Below, one piece after another: positions 22,598 to 30,621 of a DNA stretch of 43,798 nucleotides (positions are counted from its first letter, which is position 1; each line of letters opens with the position of its first letter). The translations under genes and the position numbers were made by a program. The stretch comes from Bacillota bacterium (GTDB taxonomy: Bacteria > Bacillota > Clostridia > Christensenellales > CAG-138): assembly GCA_023395595.1 (NCBI GenBank), contig JAEWYO010000033.1, positions 1 through 43,798 of the forward strand, written 5' to 3'. A model generated the notes under the pieces. That model was not told the DNA's origin and searched no databases. It saw only the letters and a list, made by a program, of their open reading frames with translations.

Positions 22598-23452
22598 TTG
22601 GAACAAGCATTGACCGAACTGCAACTTCGCCAGCACATGCTGCGCGAGGATTTTGAAGTGTTTCATTTTACGGGGAATAACGGCGTGCAGATCGCGCTGC
22701 ATTTTCATGATTTTTACGAATGCTCGTTGCTGCTCTCCGGTAAGCTCTCCTACCAAATCGAGAGTGTGTCGTTTGCCGAGCAGCCTGGCGATCTGCTGCT
22801 CATCGGCCCAAATCAGTTGCACCGTCCGCTGTTCATTCATGGAACCGAGGCATATGAGCGCATCGTGTTCTGGCTCAGCCGTCCGTTTGTGGAGAAGCTT
22901 TCCAGCGAGGGATGCGATCTTTCCGCCTGCTTTTTCGGCGGACGGGATGGCGCAATCCGCCTCGGCGGCGCGGTGCGCACGCAGATCACGCGGCTGCTCT
23001 TTGAGTTGCTTGCGGCGGCGCAAGGCGAGCAATTCGGGAGGGATGTGCTCTGCCGCTCCATCGCGGCAAGTTTGCTGGTCTATCTCAACCGCATCGCGCA
23101 GGGCGACGCAAACCTGCTTCCGCGCGCGGAGATTCACATCAGCCCTCTGGTGCAGCAGGTTTCGGACTATCTGGACGAGCATCTGAGCGAAACGATCACG
23201 CTCGATGAGGTCGCACAGACGGTATTTCTGTCAAAATACTATCTGGAGCGCAAATTTCGCGAGGAGACGGGCGCTTCGATTTACCAAATGCTGCTGCAAA
23301 AGCGAATGATCCGCGCGCGCAATCTCATGCGCGAAGGGCAGCCGATGATGCAGATTGCACTGAGCTGCGGTTTTTCGGACTACTCCGGCTTCTACAAGGC
23401 GTTTCGCAACGAATATGGCGTTTCCCCTCGGGACTATCTCGCGCAGATGTAG
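22598..23452 (+). CDS. AraC family transcriptional regulator
   Basis: A 284-residue regulator. The N-terminal cupin sugar-binding domain (about 15-110, with HFHDFYECSLLLSG and GDLLLIGPNQLHRP) is followed by two AraC helix-turn-helix motifs (about 185-280: ITLDEVAQTVFLSKYYLERKF and MMQIALSCGFSDYSGFYKAF). The start is TTG at 22598 with AGAGAGG upstream. It is divergent from the kinase-gnd operon over 128 bp and probably controls it in response to the pathway sugar. Its stop is only 9 nt from the stop of the convergent DUF3795 gene. Confidence 0.92.
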   Translation: MEQALTELQLRQHMLREDFEVFHFTGNNGVQIALHFHDFYECSLLLSGKLSYQIESVSFAEQPGDLLLIGPNQLHRPLFIHGTEAYERIVFWLSRPFVEKLSSEGCDLSACFFGGRDGAIRLGGAVRTQITRLLFELLAAAQGEQFGRDVLCRSIAASLLVYLNRIAQGDANLLPRAEIHISPLVQQVSDYLDEHLSETITLDEVAQTVFLSKYYLERKFREETGASIYQMLLQKRMIRARNLMREGQPMMQIALSCGFSDYSGFYKAFRNEYGVSPRDYLAQM

Positions 23453-23461
23453 CGTGTTCGA

Positions 23462-23812
23462 TTATTTAGGCTCTTGCAGTTTGCCATATGCGCCGCTCCA
23501 ACCATCGGCGCACCGAAAGAACGCCTCGTAGCCGTGCGCGCGAATATACTGCGTCGCCTGCCGGTATTTCTGATACTTGTAACTCTCGTGCCCATAAAAC
23601 ACCGCAAGGATTTCACAGTTGAGATACGCTTCACAGTCCGCACAGCAGACAAGCCCGCGTTTGACACAGCAGACCTTCATCGCGCATTTCGCTTTTGCAA
23701 TGTCTCTTTCGCCTGTGTCGTAACCGACTTTGCAACCTTTGCACATGTGCTGCATATAGACCTTGCAGGTCATGCAATATGCTCCGCAGCAGCCGAGCAG
23801 TTCCTTCGGCAT
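23462..23812 (-). CDS. cysteine-rich DUF3795 family protein
   Basis: A 116-residue protein with 14 cysteines, most in the first 70 residues (GCCGAYCMTCKVY, CKGCKVGYDTG, CAMKVCCVKRG, CCADCEAYLNC). The pattern matches the DUF3795 family, whose cysteines are thought to bind zinc or an iron-sulfur cluster; no reaction is known. The C-terminal part (YKYQKYRQATQYIRAHGYEAF) is a helical region common to the family. The ATG at 23812 has a GGAGAG site. It is a single gene, divergent from the membrane protein at 23990. Confidence 0.8.
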   Translation of the reverse strand: MPKELLGCCGAYCMTCKVYMQHMCKGCKVGYDTGERDIAKAKCAMKVCCVKRGLVCCADCEAYLNCEILAVFYGHESYKYQKYRQATQYIRAHGYEAFFRCADGWSGAYGKLQEPK

Positions 23813-23874
23813 ACGTGATCTCTCCTCTCAAAACACCCTTCAGGTGCGCTTTCTTTAAAAGAAGAATACACAAA

Positions 23875-23903
23875 TTGACAGTTGTTGTTCATCGCGTTAA
23901 AAT
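23875..23903 (+). promoter_or_regulatory. promoter of the unknown membrane protein gene
   Basis: TTGACA (23875-23880), 17 bp, TAAAAT (23898-23903). The leader would be about 80 nt. Confidence 0.7.
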
Positions 23904-23989
23904 GAACGCAGTCCAATCTTTGTTCTAGCAAATCCGCGTGATATGATTCTTAAATCGCAAACAAAATTTCATCTGGGAGGTATTGTTCC

Positions 23990-24625
23990 ATGCTCTTTGG
24001 GGACGACGTGCTCAAGCCCCTGGCAGATCTTGCCAAGGCGGCCGTGCGCAGCACCGCGAACTTCAACTGGTCGTTCATCGCCATCTTCGCGTTTGTGGTG
24101 ATGATCTATGTGGACGAAATCCACAAGAAGAACTACAAGGCGATTGCCGCCGCGCTGATGCTCTACAGCGTGCATTGGCTTTACGAAATCGCCAACGCCG
24201 TAATCTGCCATGTCACCGGTTACGCGCTCTGGACGGTTTCGCCGGAGAGCACAAGCTATATCCTGCTCATCGGCGTAAGTTGGGAGCTTTCGATGATGTT
24301 CGCCGTCGCGGGCTTCACCTCCAAACTCCTGCCCGAAGACAAGAACATGAAGATTCTCGGTATCAACAACCGCATCGTCTTTGCCATCGGCAGCGCACTG
24401 ATGTTCTCGCTTGTGGAGATCTTCCTTGCCTCCACGCCCGCATTCATCTGGGTCTACAAATGGTGGGGTGCAATTCCCGTGTTCATCACAACGTATATCC
24501 CGTTCTTCCTTGCGAGCTATCTGATCTACGACAAAGAGCCCAAGACGCAGAAAAAGTGGATAATCTCGCTGGCATGCGTCAATATCGTATTGCTTGCGGT
24601 GCTCATTCCGCTCGGCATCATCTAA
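23990..24625 (+). CDS. polytopic membrane protein of unknown function
   Basis: A 211-residue membrane protein I do not recognise. After an amphipathic start there are about six hydrophobic segments (near residues 28-42, 50-72, 88-108, 124-145, 152-175, 187-208), separated by short charged loops such as DEIHKKNYKA and DKEPKTQKKW. There is no signal peptide and no enzyme motif; a WELSMM segment and a conserved-looking YSVHWLYEIAN helix face the membrane. The ATG at 23990 has GGGAGG 8 nt upstream. It has its own strong promoter and terminator, so it is an independent, probably well expressed unit. Confidence 0.72.
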   Translation: MLFGDDVLKPLADLAKAAVRSTANFNWSFIAIFAFVVMIYVDEIHKKNYKAIAAALMLYSVHWLYEIANAVICHVTGYALWTVSPESTSYILLIGVSWELSMMFAVAGFTSKLLPEDKNMKILGINNRIVFAIGSALMFSLVEIFLASTPAFIWVYKWWGAIPVFITTYIPFFLASYLIYDKEPKTQKKWIISLACVNIVLLAVLIPLGII

Positions 24626-24665
24626 AACTCGACGCAAAAACCGCCAGCTTCACAAGCAACGCTAC

Positions 24666-24696
24666 AAAAAAACTGCGCCGCAAAGCGCAGTTTTTT
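24666..24696. terminator. bidirectional terminator
   Basis: AAAAAACTGCGC (24667-24678) and GCGCAGTTTTTT (24685-24696), 12 perfect pairs with a 6-nt loop, between convergent genes. Confidence 0.9.
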
Positions 24697-24701
24697 CGCG
24701 T

Positions 24702-25067
24702 TCAAGCGCGGGAAAGTTTTTCCAAAGCGTCTGCTTCAGTTCCAACAAAAAACACGTGGCTGCCGTTGTTGCTCTCGTAGATGAAATCCCGCAGGGGCTT
24801 GCTGGTGTACCCGGAATAATCCCCGACAATCGCAACCTTGAGCTGATAGTTGACAAACTTCTGCAAAATATCGCCCGCAAGCCCGCTGCTCAGGATGAAA
24901 AACCGCTCGTCCAGCGCAGACTTGGGCAAGATCACGCGGTCTACATCGGCTTCATAGCGCACCGTCGCCATGCAATCCAGCGCGGATTGCAAATCGGTGA
25001 TCAGCATCTCTTCGCTATCCAGTTTTGCGATACGTACGCCGTTTTGTTCGATTGTTGTAATCTTCAT
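24702..25067 (-). CDS. DUF4180 domain protein
   Basis: A 121-residue protein matching the DUF4180 family over its full length (EEMLITDLQSALDCMATV, SSGLAGDILQKFVNYQLKVAIVGDYS, FIYESNNG). It has no signal peptide or membrane segment and no assigned function. From memory, members are widespread in Firmicutes. The ATG at 25067 overlaps the stop of the pseudouridine synthase gene by 4 nt, so the two are cotranslated. That link to RNA modification may be only positional. Confidence 0.85.
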   Translation of the reverse strand: MKITTIEQNGVRIAKLDSEEMLITDLQSALDCMATVRYEADVDRVILPKSALDERFFILSSGLAGDILQKFVNYQLKVAIVGDYSGYTSKPLRDFIYESNNGSHVFFVGTEADALEKLSRA

Positions 25068-25972
25068 ACTTCTTCCTCACTTTGTTGCTTCGGCAGGTCG
25101 ATCAGCCGCCGCATATCCTCCGGCAGCTCCGCCGTCAGGTGGATACACTCTCCCGTGATCGGGTGCGTCAGCGTCAGTTCATAGGAATGCAGCGCAGGCC
25201 GCGGGATCAGTGCCCGATCCTCCGCGCCGTAAAGCCAGTCCCCGGCAAGCGGATAACCGACCGCCGCCATATGAAGGCGGAGCTGATGCGTGCGCCCCGT
25301 GTGCGGAACGAGCTTGAGCAGCGTGAATCGCTCGTTTTGCGCAAGTGTTTCATATGTCGTGCACGCGCTCTGTCCGTCAGCACAAATCGCCCGTTGATAG
25401 GTCGAACCTTGCGCCATGCCGATCGGCTGCTCGATCACGCCGCTTGCCGGCGCAACGCGCCCGCAGGCGATTCCGAGATAGGTGCGCGCATAATCGCTCG
25501 TATGCATTTGCCGCCGCAAGCGCTCGTGGATGTATCCGCTCTTGGCAAACGCGATCAGCCCCGATGTGCCACGATCCAGACGGCTCACCGGGTGCGGGCT
25601 GATGTTCCCGCCCAGATAATGGCAAACCGCGTTTTCGAGCGTGATCTCCTCCGGATCCCGTATGCTCTGGTGGACGGAGAGTCCGGCAGGCTTATCGAGA
25701 ATCAACAGATCGTCGTCCTCATATACAACCGTGAGAGGGTACGCCATCGGCACGATGTGACCATCCGGCAGGTCGCCAATCTCCACCGAGAGCACGTCGC
25801 CCGCCTTGACCCGCGCGGTCACATAACAACGTGTCTGGTTGAGGAGAATACCCGCCTCGCGCTTTTTGAGACGGGAGATGTGCGAATCCGAGCACAACAG
25901 TTCCCGCCGGAGGAGGCTCAGCGCCGTGCGCCCGTCGTCGCCCTCGCTTGCGGTATAGGTCAGTGTGCGCAA
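25064..25972 (-). CDS. RluA family pseudouridine synthase
   Basis: A 302-residue RNA-modifying enzyme converting uridine to pseudouridine in rRNA or tRNA. An S4-like N-terminal part (SHISRLKKREAGILLNQ) precedes the catalytic domain. The catalytic Asp133 lies in SRLDRGTSGL, and the later motifs HTGRTHQLRLHMA and GYPLAGDWLYG are intact. I chose a TTG start at 25972 because an ideal AGGAGG lies 8 nt upstream; the longer open frame has no ribosome site and runs into the neighbouring promoter region. It overlaps the downstream DUF4180 gene by 4 nt. The exact target uridine cannot be told. Confidence 0.93.
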   Translation of the reverse strand: MRTLTYTASEGDDGRTALSLLRRELLCSDSHISRLKKREAGILLNQTRCYVTARVKAGDVLSVEIGDLPDGHIVPMAYPLTVVYEDDDLLILDKPAGLSVHQSIRDPEEITLENAVCHYLGGNISPHPVSRLDRGTSGLIAFAKSGYIHERLRRQMHTSDYARTYLGIACGRVAPASGVIEQPIGMAQGSTYQRAICADGQSACTTYETLAQNERFTLLKLVPHTGRTHQLRLHMAAVGYPLAGDWLYGAEDRALIPRPALHSYELTLTHPITGECIHLTAELPEDMRRLIDLPKQQSEEEV

Positions 25973-26088
25973 TCGTGTTTCCTCCTTGCTTTGGCTTGTT
26001 TGCTCCACTTTACCGCAAGAAAAACCAAAACGCAACGACACAGTCATGGGGAATTGTTGCTTTTTTGCGTCAATTTCCGAATATGGCT

Positions 26089-26117
26089 TTCCAAGATTCA
26101 ATCGCATCCGTTATACT
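26089..26117 (+). promoter_or_regulatory. candidate promoter of trxA
   Basis: TATACT (26112-26117) with TTCCAA 17 bp upstream (26089-26094). The -10 is good, the -35 moderate; the leader is about 50 nt. Confidence 0.5.
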
Positions 26118-26172
26118 AAATGTAGGGATACGAAAACCGTTCCATCCTGAATGAAAACAAGGAGTGATCCAT

Positions 26173-26484
26173 ATGTCCGTTGTCAATATCACCAACGCAA
26201 ATTTCAAAGAGGAAGTTCTGGATAGCGACAAGAAGGTTCTGGTCGATTTCTGGGCACCGTGGTGCGGGCCCTGCCGCATGGTTTCCCCGATTGTGGACGA
26301 AATTGCAGAGGAAAACACCACCATCAAGGTTGCGAAGATCAACATCGACGAGCAACCGCAGCTGGCCGCCCAGTACGGAGTCATGAGCATCCCCACCCTG
26401 ATTGTGTTTGAAAACGGCGACGTGGCGGACAAAGCCGTCGGCGCGCGCAACAAATCTTTTATCTTGCAGATGCTCGAAGGCTGA
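26173..26484 (+). CDS. trxA: thioredoxin
   Basis: A 103-residue cytoplasmic thiol-disulfide carrier. The active site WCGPC has Cys31 and Cys34; Asp25 in VDFWAPW, the cis-proline in SIPTLIVF and the C-terminal helix are all present, and the length is standard. The ATG at 26173 has AAGGAGTG 6 nt upstream; an upstream GTG overlaps the ribosome site and is rejected. It is a single gene with its own terminator. It would be reduced by a thioredoxin reductase encoded elsewhere. Confidence 0.97.
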   Translation: MSVVNITNANFKEEVLDSDKKVLVDFWAPWCGPCRMVSPIVDEIAEENTTIKVAKINIDEQPQLAAQYGVMSIPTLIVFENGDVADKAVGARNKSFILQMLEG

Positions 26485-26502
26485 TCCCAAATTTCGCATG
26501 CA

Positions 26503-26536
26503 AAAACTCTCCGTAGCAAACGTTACGGAGAGTTTT
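26503..26536 (+). terminator. intrinsic terminator of trxA
   Basis: AAAACTCTCCGTA (26503-26515) pairs with TACGGAGAGTTTT (26524-26536), 13 perfect pairs, followed by GTTT. Confidence 0.88.
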
Positions 26537-26555
26537 GTTTACTCACAAGAGGTTT

Positions 26556-26593
26556 CCAAAGGGGTCTGCCCCTTTGGCTTGCGGAGCAGACCC
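26556..26593. repeat. palindromic intergenic element with two competing hairpins
   Basis: CCAAAGGGG-tctg-CCCCTTTGG (26556-26577) is a perfect 9-bp stem. An overlapping alternative pairs GGGTCTGC (26562-26569) with GCAGACCC (26586-26593). It lies 4 nt from the stop of the mgtC-like gene and may end that transcript, but there is no T tract. From memory, similar CAAAGGGG palindromes are scattered between genes in many Clostridia, so it may be a dispersed repeat. Confidence 0.6.
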
Positions 26594-26596
26594 AAC

Positions 26597-27286
26597 TTAT
26601 TCATACACCGACTCGACAGATGCCACGCCTTCGATTCTGGAAAGCCCTTCCATCAATGGCGCGAGATTGTCCCGATCCGGCAGTGTCAGGTGCGCGTAGA
26701 CATGCCGCTTGAGGTTCTTGGTGTCGATTGCAAAGCTGAACTCGTCGATCACGCAACCCATGCGCTCCAAATCCTCCTGCAGCTGCACAATGCTCTGCCC
26801 TTCCATCGACAACACAATCTGGAGCACCAGGCGGTTTGCTTTCTTGCGTCTGCTGTGCGCCATCGTGCGCAGCACACGCAGGACGATGAGGATGAGCACG
26901 GTGGTTGCAACCGCGAGCACATAGTTTCCGCAACCCGCGGCAAGCCCGACGCAGGACACGCACCAAAGGCTGCTTGCCGTGGTGAGCCCGCGCACGGAGA
27001 TGCCCTCTTTGATAATAGTACCCGCGCAAAGAAAACCGATGCCGCTGACCACCTGCGCGCCGATGCGGGCGGGGTCGATGTCCGAATTTGGGAATTGCGA
27101 CATCAAAAATTCTCCACTGCACATCACAAGAGCCGCGCCGATGGCGACGAGGATATGCGTGCGCATGCCTGCGTTGCGCTGGACATGCTCGCGCTCATAG
27201 CCAATCACACCCGCAAGCACGGCGGCAAGCGTCACGCGCGCCATCATATAGAGCGACTGCGCCCAATCGATGGAGAGATGAAACAT
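26597..27286 (-). CDS. MgtC/SapB family membrane protein
   Basis: A 229-residue membrane protein. The MgtC domain (about 1-125) has roughly four to five transmembrane segments and the family signature YEREHVQRNAGMRTHILV; later family motifs GAQVVSGIGFLCAGTI and RGLTTASSLW are intact. The C-terminal part (about 145-229) is an ACT-like cytoplasmic domain. MgtC proteins modulate ATP synthase and magnesium-stress adaptation in some pathogens and have other roles elsewhere. The ATG at 27286 has AAGGAGGAG 7 nt upstream. A CorA-type transporter gene lies at the right end of the window, but the two are not linked. Confidence 0.92.
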   Translation of the reverse strand: MFHLSIDWAQSLYMMARVTLAAVLAGVIGYEREHVQRNAGMRTHILVAIGAALVMCSGEFLMSQFPNSDIDPARIGAQVVSGIGFLCAGTIIKEGISVRGLTTASSLWCVSCVGLAAGCGNYVLAVATTVLILIVLRVLRTMAHSRRKKANRLVLQIVLSMEGQSIVQLQEDLERMGCVIDEFSFAIDTKNLKRHVYAHLTLPDRDNLAPLMEGLSRIEGVASVESVYE

Positions 27287-27380
27287 CCAACTCCTCCTTT
27301 CAGGAGACACTGCGTCAATCGAATTATCAAATCTAAATCAAACACATGGTATCCGTATATTATACACACACTTGCGGACG

Positions 27381-27411
27381 AAAAAAAGTCCCGCGGGGTT
27401 TCACCGCGGGA
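27381..27411 (-). terminator. intrinsic terminator of the phosphohexomutase operon
   Basis: TCCCGCGG (27389-27396) pairs with CCGCGGGA (27404-27411), then seven T residues on the minus strand. It marks the end of the disaccharide locus. Confidence 0.9.
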
Positions 27412-27433
27412 AATCGAAGCGCAATGTGTTGTT

Positions 27434-28843
27434 TTATAGTCCAAGCAGTGTCTTCCATGCGGCGATATAAGAGAAAGCCTGCTCCTGTGTGTGTCCTTCG
27501 GCAAAGATGCGCAGCAACGGCTCCGTGCCGCTAAAGCGGCACACGACGAATGAATCGTCCGCAAAATACACCTTGCAGCCATCCAGATAACTCACACGAA
27601 CCGGCTCCACAGCAAACTTTGGCAGCGCGCAATCGACAAAGATCGTGTGCTCCAGCGCTTCGCGCTGCGGCGCGGAGAAGGGAACGTTGCTCTCTTTCAT
27701 GATGTAGGTGCCAAATTTACGCGAAATCTCCTCCATCATCTCGCTCGGATGCTTCCCTGTTTTGCAGATCATCTCCACAAACAGCGCAGAGGAGTAGACC
27801 GAGTCCTTGCCGTGGATATGCCCGCGCACGGTCAATCCGCCGGAGGATTCGCCGCCGAGCACCGCGTCCACCTCGTCTATCTTCGAGGAAATGTGCTTGA
27901 AGCCGACCGGCACCTCATAGCAGGTTTCGCCGAACGATTCCGCCACACGATCCAATAGATGCGTGGTGGACATGTTGCGCACCACAGGGCCTTTCCAACC
28001 CTTGTATTCGTGCAGATACGTGTACAGCAACACGAGAATCTCGTTTGCGCTGATGTATCTGCCCGTACCATCGATGATGCCGAGACGATCTCCGTCGCCA
28101 TCCACCGCGATGCCGAGGTCATAATTTCCGGCGATGACGCGATTCCTGAGTTCACCCATCGTGTCCTCGGTTGGCGCAGGCATCATACCGCCAAAGTAGG
28201 CGTCCTTGTCGCCATGGATTTGATCCACGGTGCATCGCGCGGTGTTGAAAATAACAGTCAGCGGATAGGTGGACGAGCCGTGCATAGAGTCAAAGAGAAT
28301 TCTCGGCCCGCGCGCGCGAATCGCGACGGTGTCAATCACAGCCAATATCGCGTCGATAAACTCGTTGAACGGATGCTTGAGATAGGTGACAAGCCCCTTC
28401 TCCTCCGCCTCCGTCATGGTGATCGAGCGCACGTCGGTCAGCGCGTTGATCTCGCGCTCCAGTCGCTGGGTCACGTCCAGCGGCGCATCCCGTCCTTCCT
28501 CTACGATGACCTTGATGCCGTTGTAATTGCTCGGATTATGGGAGGCGGTGATCTCGATGCCGCGATAGAGATCGTGCTGCTTGACCAGATACATCACAAG
28601 CGGGGTCGGGACACTGCGCTGCATGAACCAAACGGGAATGCCGTTTGCTGTGAGCACCTCTGCCATCCAGGTTGCAGCCTCTGCCGAGAGAAAACGTCGG
28701 TCAAAACCGATTACGACGGGTTTGTCCGCCTTGCCGTCGGCTTTCAGCGTTGCGGCAAGCCCCTGCGCCACGCGCTGGATGTTCGCCATGTAGAAGTCTT
28801 TGCCAATCTCCGCGCGCCAGCCGCCGGTTCCGAAACAAATCAT
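27434..28843 (-). CDS. phosphoglucomutase/phosphomannomutase family phosphohexomutase
   Basis: A 469-residue alpha-D-phosphohexomutase that interconverts hexose 1- and 6-phosphates. The N-terminal FGTGGWR, the phosphoserine loop ITASHNPSNYNG (Ser101), the magnesium loop AVDGDGDRLG, the sugar-binding GGESSGG and the phosphate-binding FSGTEPLLRIFAEG are all intact. The ATG at 28843 has AAAGGG 11 nt upstream; the open frame extends 16 codons without a site. As the last gene of the locus it would turn the 1-phosphate released by the GH94 phosphorylase into a 6-phosphate. Whether it prefers glucose-1-P or GlcNAc-1-P is open. Confidence 0.93.
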   Translation of the reverse strand: MICFGTGGWRAEIGKDFYMANIQRVAQGLAATLKADGKADKPVVIGFDRRFLSAEAATWMAEVLTANGIPVWFMQRSVPTPLVMYLVKQHDLYRGIEITASHNPSNYNGIKVIVEEGRDAPLDVTQRLEREINALTDVRSITMTEAEEKGLVTYLKHPFNEFIDAILAVIDTVAIRARGPRILFDSMHGSSTYPLTVIFNTARCTVDQIHGDKDAYFGGMMPAPTEDTMGELRNRVIAGNYDLGIAVDGDGDRLGIIDGTGRYISANEILVLLYTYLHEYKGWKGPVVRNMSTTHLLDRVAESFGETCYEVPVGFKHISSKIDEVDAVLGGESSGGLTVRGHIHGKDSVYSSALFVEMICKTGKHPSEMMEEISRKFGTYIMKESNVPFSAPQREALEHTIFVDCALPKFAVEPVRVSYLDGCKVYFADDSFVVCRFSGTEPLLRIFAEGHTQEQAFSYIAAWKTLLGL

Positions 28844-28862
28844 AGGATCGTATACCCTTTCG

Positions 28863-28895
28863 TAAAACGAGAATGATCCGTATTCGATCATTCTC
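28863..28895 (-). terminator. terminator-like hairpin after the yesN-type gene
   Basis: GAGAATGATC (28869-28878) and GATCATTCTC (28886-28895) form ten perfect pairs around a 7-nt loop; the minus strand continues GTTTTACG. It lies between the response regulator and mutase genes, so it may reduce read-through or act as a leader element of the mutase gene. Confidence 0.6.
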
Positions 28896-28926
28896 TGATT
28901 CTCAAATTCAATTCTGTAAGAACGCT

Positions 28927-29667
28927 TTAGCCTTTTTGGTTGCGATATTCATATGCGCTCATGCCGGTAATCTTCTTAAACGTCCGCGCGAAATGCCCTG
29001 GGTCGCAATAGCCGACGCGTTCTCCGATATCGCCGATCTTGAGCTTCGGATCGGCGAGCAGTTGCTGCGCACGCTTGACGCGGATTTCGTTGAGCAGGTC
29101 GTAAAAACTCTTCTCCATATGGCGGTTGAGCAGCTTGCTCAGGTGCCATTGGGACACATAGCAGTGATCAGCCACATCCTGCAAGGTAAGCTTGTCGGCA
29201 AAGCGCTGCTCCATAAACTGCACCGCCTCACGCACAAGAAAACTGCCCGCGGGACGGTCTTCCTCCTCCGCCTCTTCCGAAACTGCGCCCGCCGCGCGGA
29301 GGTTTGCGGTCATGGTGCGCATGGCTTCGTTGATTTCGTCCATCTTGGAGGGTTTGAGCAGCAATCGCGTCACGCCAAGGCGAATCGCATCCTGCGCATA
29401 GGAAAAGTCGCGGTAGCCCGTGAGCACCGTGACCTCCATTGCGGGAAACTCGCTCTTGAGCCCGGCTAACATGGTCAGCCCGTCTTGATCCGGCATCTTG
29501 ATGTCGGTGAACACGATCTGCGGTTGGAATCGGCGGATCATCTCCGCGCCGCTGGTTGCGTTTTGCGCGGTGGCAACCACCTCGCAGCCAAAGCCTGACC
29601 AATCGACGACCTTTTTCAGGCCCTCGAGAATAATGGCTTCGTCATCGATCAATACAACTCGAATCAT
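28927..29667 (-). CDS. YesN-type response regulator with AraC output domain
   Basis: A 246-residue regulator. The receiver domain (1-120) has the acidic pocket IDDE (Asp8, Asp9), the phospho-acceptor Asp55 in FTDIKMPDQDG, and LLLKPSK with the conserved Lys-Pro. The output domain (about 145-244) has two AraC helix-turn-helix motifs (LTLQDVADHCYVSQWHLSKLL and IGDIGERVGYCDPGHFARTFK). The ATG at 29667 has AAGGAG 8 nt upstream. Its partner is the YesM-type kinase at 33210, on the far side of the transporter genes. It probably activates the sugar-binding protein operon when the sugar is sensed. Confidence 0.95.
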   Translation of the reverse strand: MIRVVLIDDEAIILEGLKKVVDWSGFGCEVVATAQNATSGAEMIRRFQPQIVFTDIKMPDQDGLTMLAGLKSEFPAMEVTVLTGYRDFSYAQDAIRLGVTRLLLKPSKMDEINEAMRTMTANLRAAGAVSEEAEEEDRPAGSFLVREAVQFMEQRFADKLTLQDVADHCYVSQWHLSKLLNRHMEKSFYDLLNEIRVKRAQQLLADPKLKIGDIGERVGYCDPGHFARTFKKITGMSAYEYRNQKG

Positions 29668-29687
29668 CGGGCTTCTCCTTCCCGATC

Positions 29688-29698
29688 ATTATACCACA
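29688..29698 (-). promoter_or_regulatory. candidate extended -10 promoter of the yesN-type gene
   Basis: Minus-strand TGGTATAAT (extended -10, TATAAT at 29688-29693) lies 20 nt upstream of the ATG; the -35 is poor. It would leave a very short leader carrying only the ribosome site. Confidence 0.35.
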
Positions 29699-29722
29699 AT
29701 TCGGTCGTCCGTCCGCGCCGCA

Positions 29723-30607
29723 TCAGCCTTTGACCGCGCCGACAGTCAACCCCTTGATGATGTTCTTTTGCAGCAGCACGTAGACGATCAGCACCGGAAC
29801 CACGACCAGAACGACGGAAGCCGCCATAAGCCCGTAGTTCACACCCGCTTGAGAGCTGATCTCATTGATGAGCAGCGTGATCGTCTTCTCCTTGGGATAG
29901 CGCAGAAAGAACGTCTGGGTAAACAGATCGTTATACGACCAAAGGAAGGAGAAGATCGCGACCGTTGCAAAAGAGGGTTTGGCGACGGGGATGATGATCT
30001 TGAAATAGATCTGAAACACGTTGCAACCGTCTAAGTAGGCCGCCTCTTCCAGATCGATCGGCACGCTGCGAATAAACCCCATCAGCACCACGATCGCAAA
30101 GGCAAGGTTTCCCGCTATCTGCGGAAGCACGGTGGAAAGCAGCGAAAGCCAGCGATTTTGCGTGCTCGCGATGCCCCAGAGCACCTCCATGCGAAACACG
30201 GGGATAATCGTGGAAAACACCGGAAACATCATCGCCGCGATGATCATTCCGTTGAGAATCTTCTGCCCGCGGAAGCGATAACGCACCATGCCATAGGCAA
30301 ACAACCCCGCCAGCAGCACGACAACCAGTGTCACGATCACAGAGATCAGGATGCTGTTGGTGTATCCCGCAGCAAAGTCGCTCCGCTGCGCCGCCGTGGT
30401 GTAGTTGTCCAGCGTAAAGCTCTGCGTCCACGGCCACGGAATCGAGAATGAATCCGAGCGAATCTCGCCTCGCACGCGGAAGGAATTGAGGATGACCCAG
30501 AGGAACGGATACGCGGTAGTGATCGCCCAAAAGATGAGGATCACATAGGAGACGACCTGCGAGAGCGGAAGGCGTTTCATGTCTTTTTGCTTCTGTTTCA
30601 TGCGCAT
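29723..30607 (-). CDS. sugar ABC transporter permease (MalG/CUT1 type)
   Basis: A 294-residue inner-membrane permease with six predicted transmembrane segments. The cytoplasmic EAA loop EEAAYLDGCNVFQIYFKIIIP, which docks the ATPase, is intact, and the C-terminus GLTVGAVKG is typical of MalG-like subunits of oligosaccharide importers. The ATG at 30607 has GAGGAGAGGG 5 nt upstream; a TTG 18 nt earlier is less likely. It follows the partner permease by 14 nt. No ATPase gene is in the locus, as is common for CUT1 importers that share a housekeeping ATPase. Confidence 0.94.
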   Translation of the reverse strand: MRMKQKQKDMKRLPLSQVVSYVILIFWAITTAYPFLWVILNSFRVRGEIRSDSFSIPWPWTQSFTLDNYTTAAQRSDFAAGYTNSILISVIVTLVVVLLAGLFAYGMVRYRFRGQKILNGMIIAAMMFPVFSTIIPVFRMEVLWGIASTQNRWLSLLSTVLPQIAGNLAFAIVVLMGFIRSVPIDLEEAAYLDGCNVFQIYFKIIIPVAKPSFATVAIFSFLWSYNDLFTQTFFLRYPKEKTITLLINEISSQAGVNYGLMAASVVLVVVPVLIVYVLLQKNIIKGLTVGAVKG

Positions 30608-30621
30608 ATTGCCCTCTCCTC

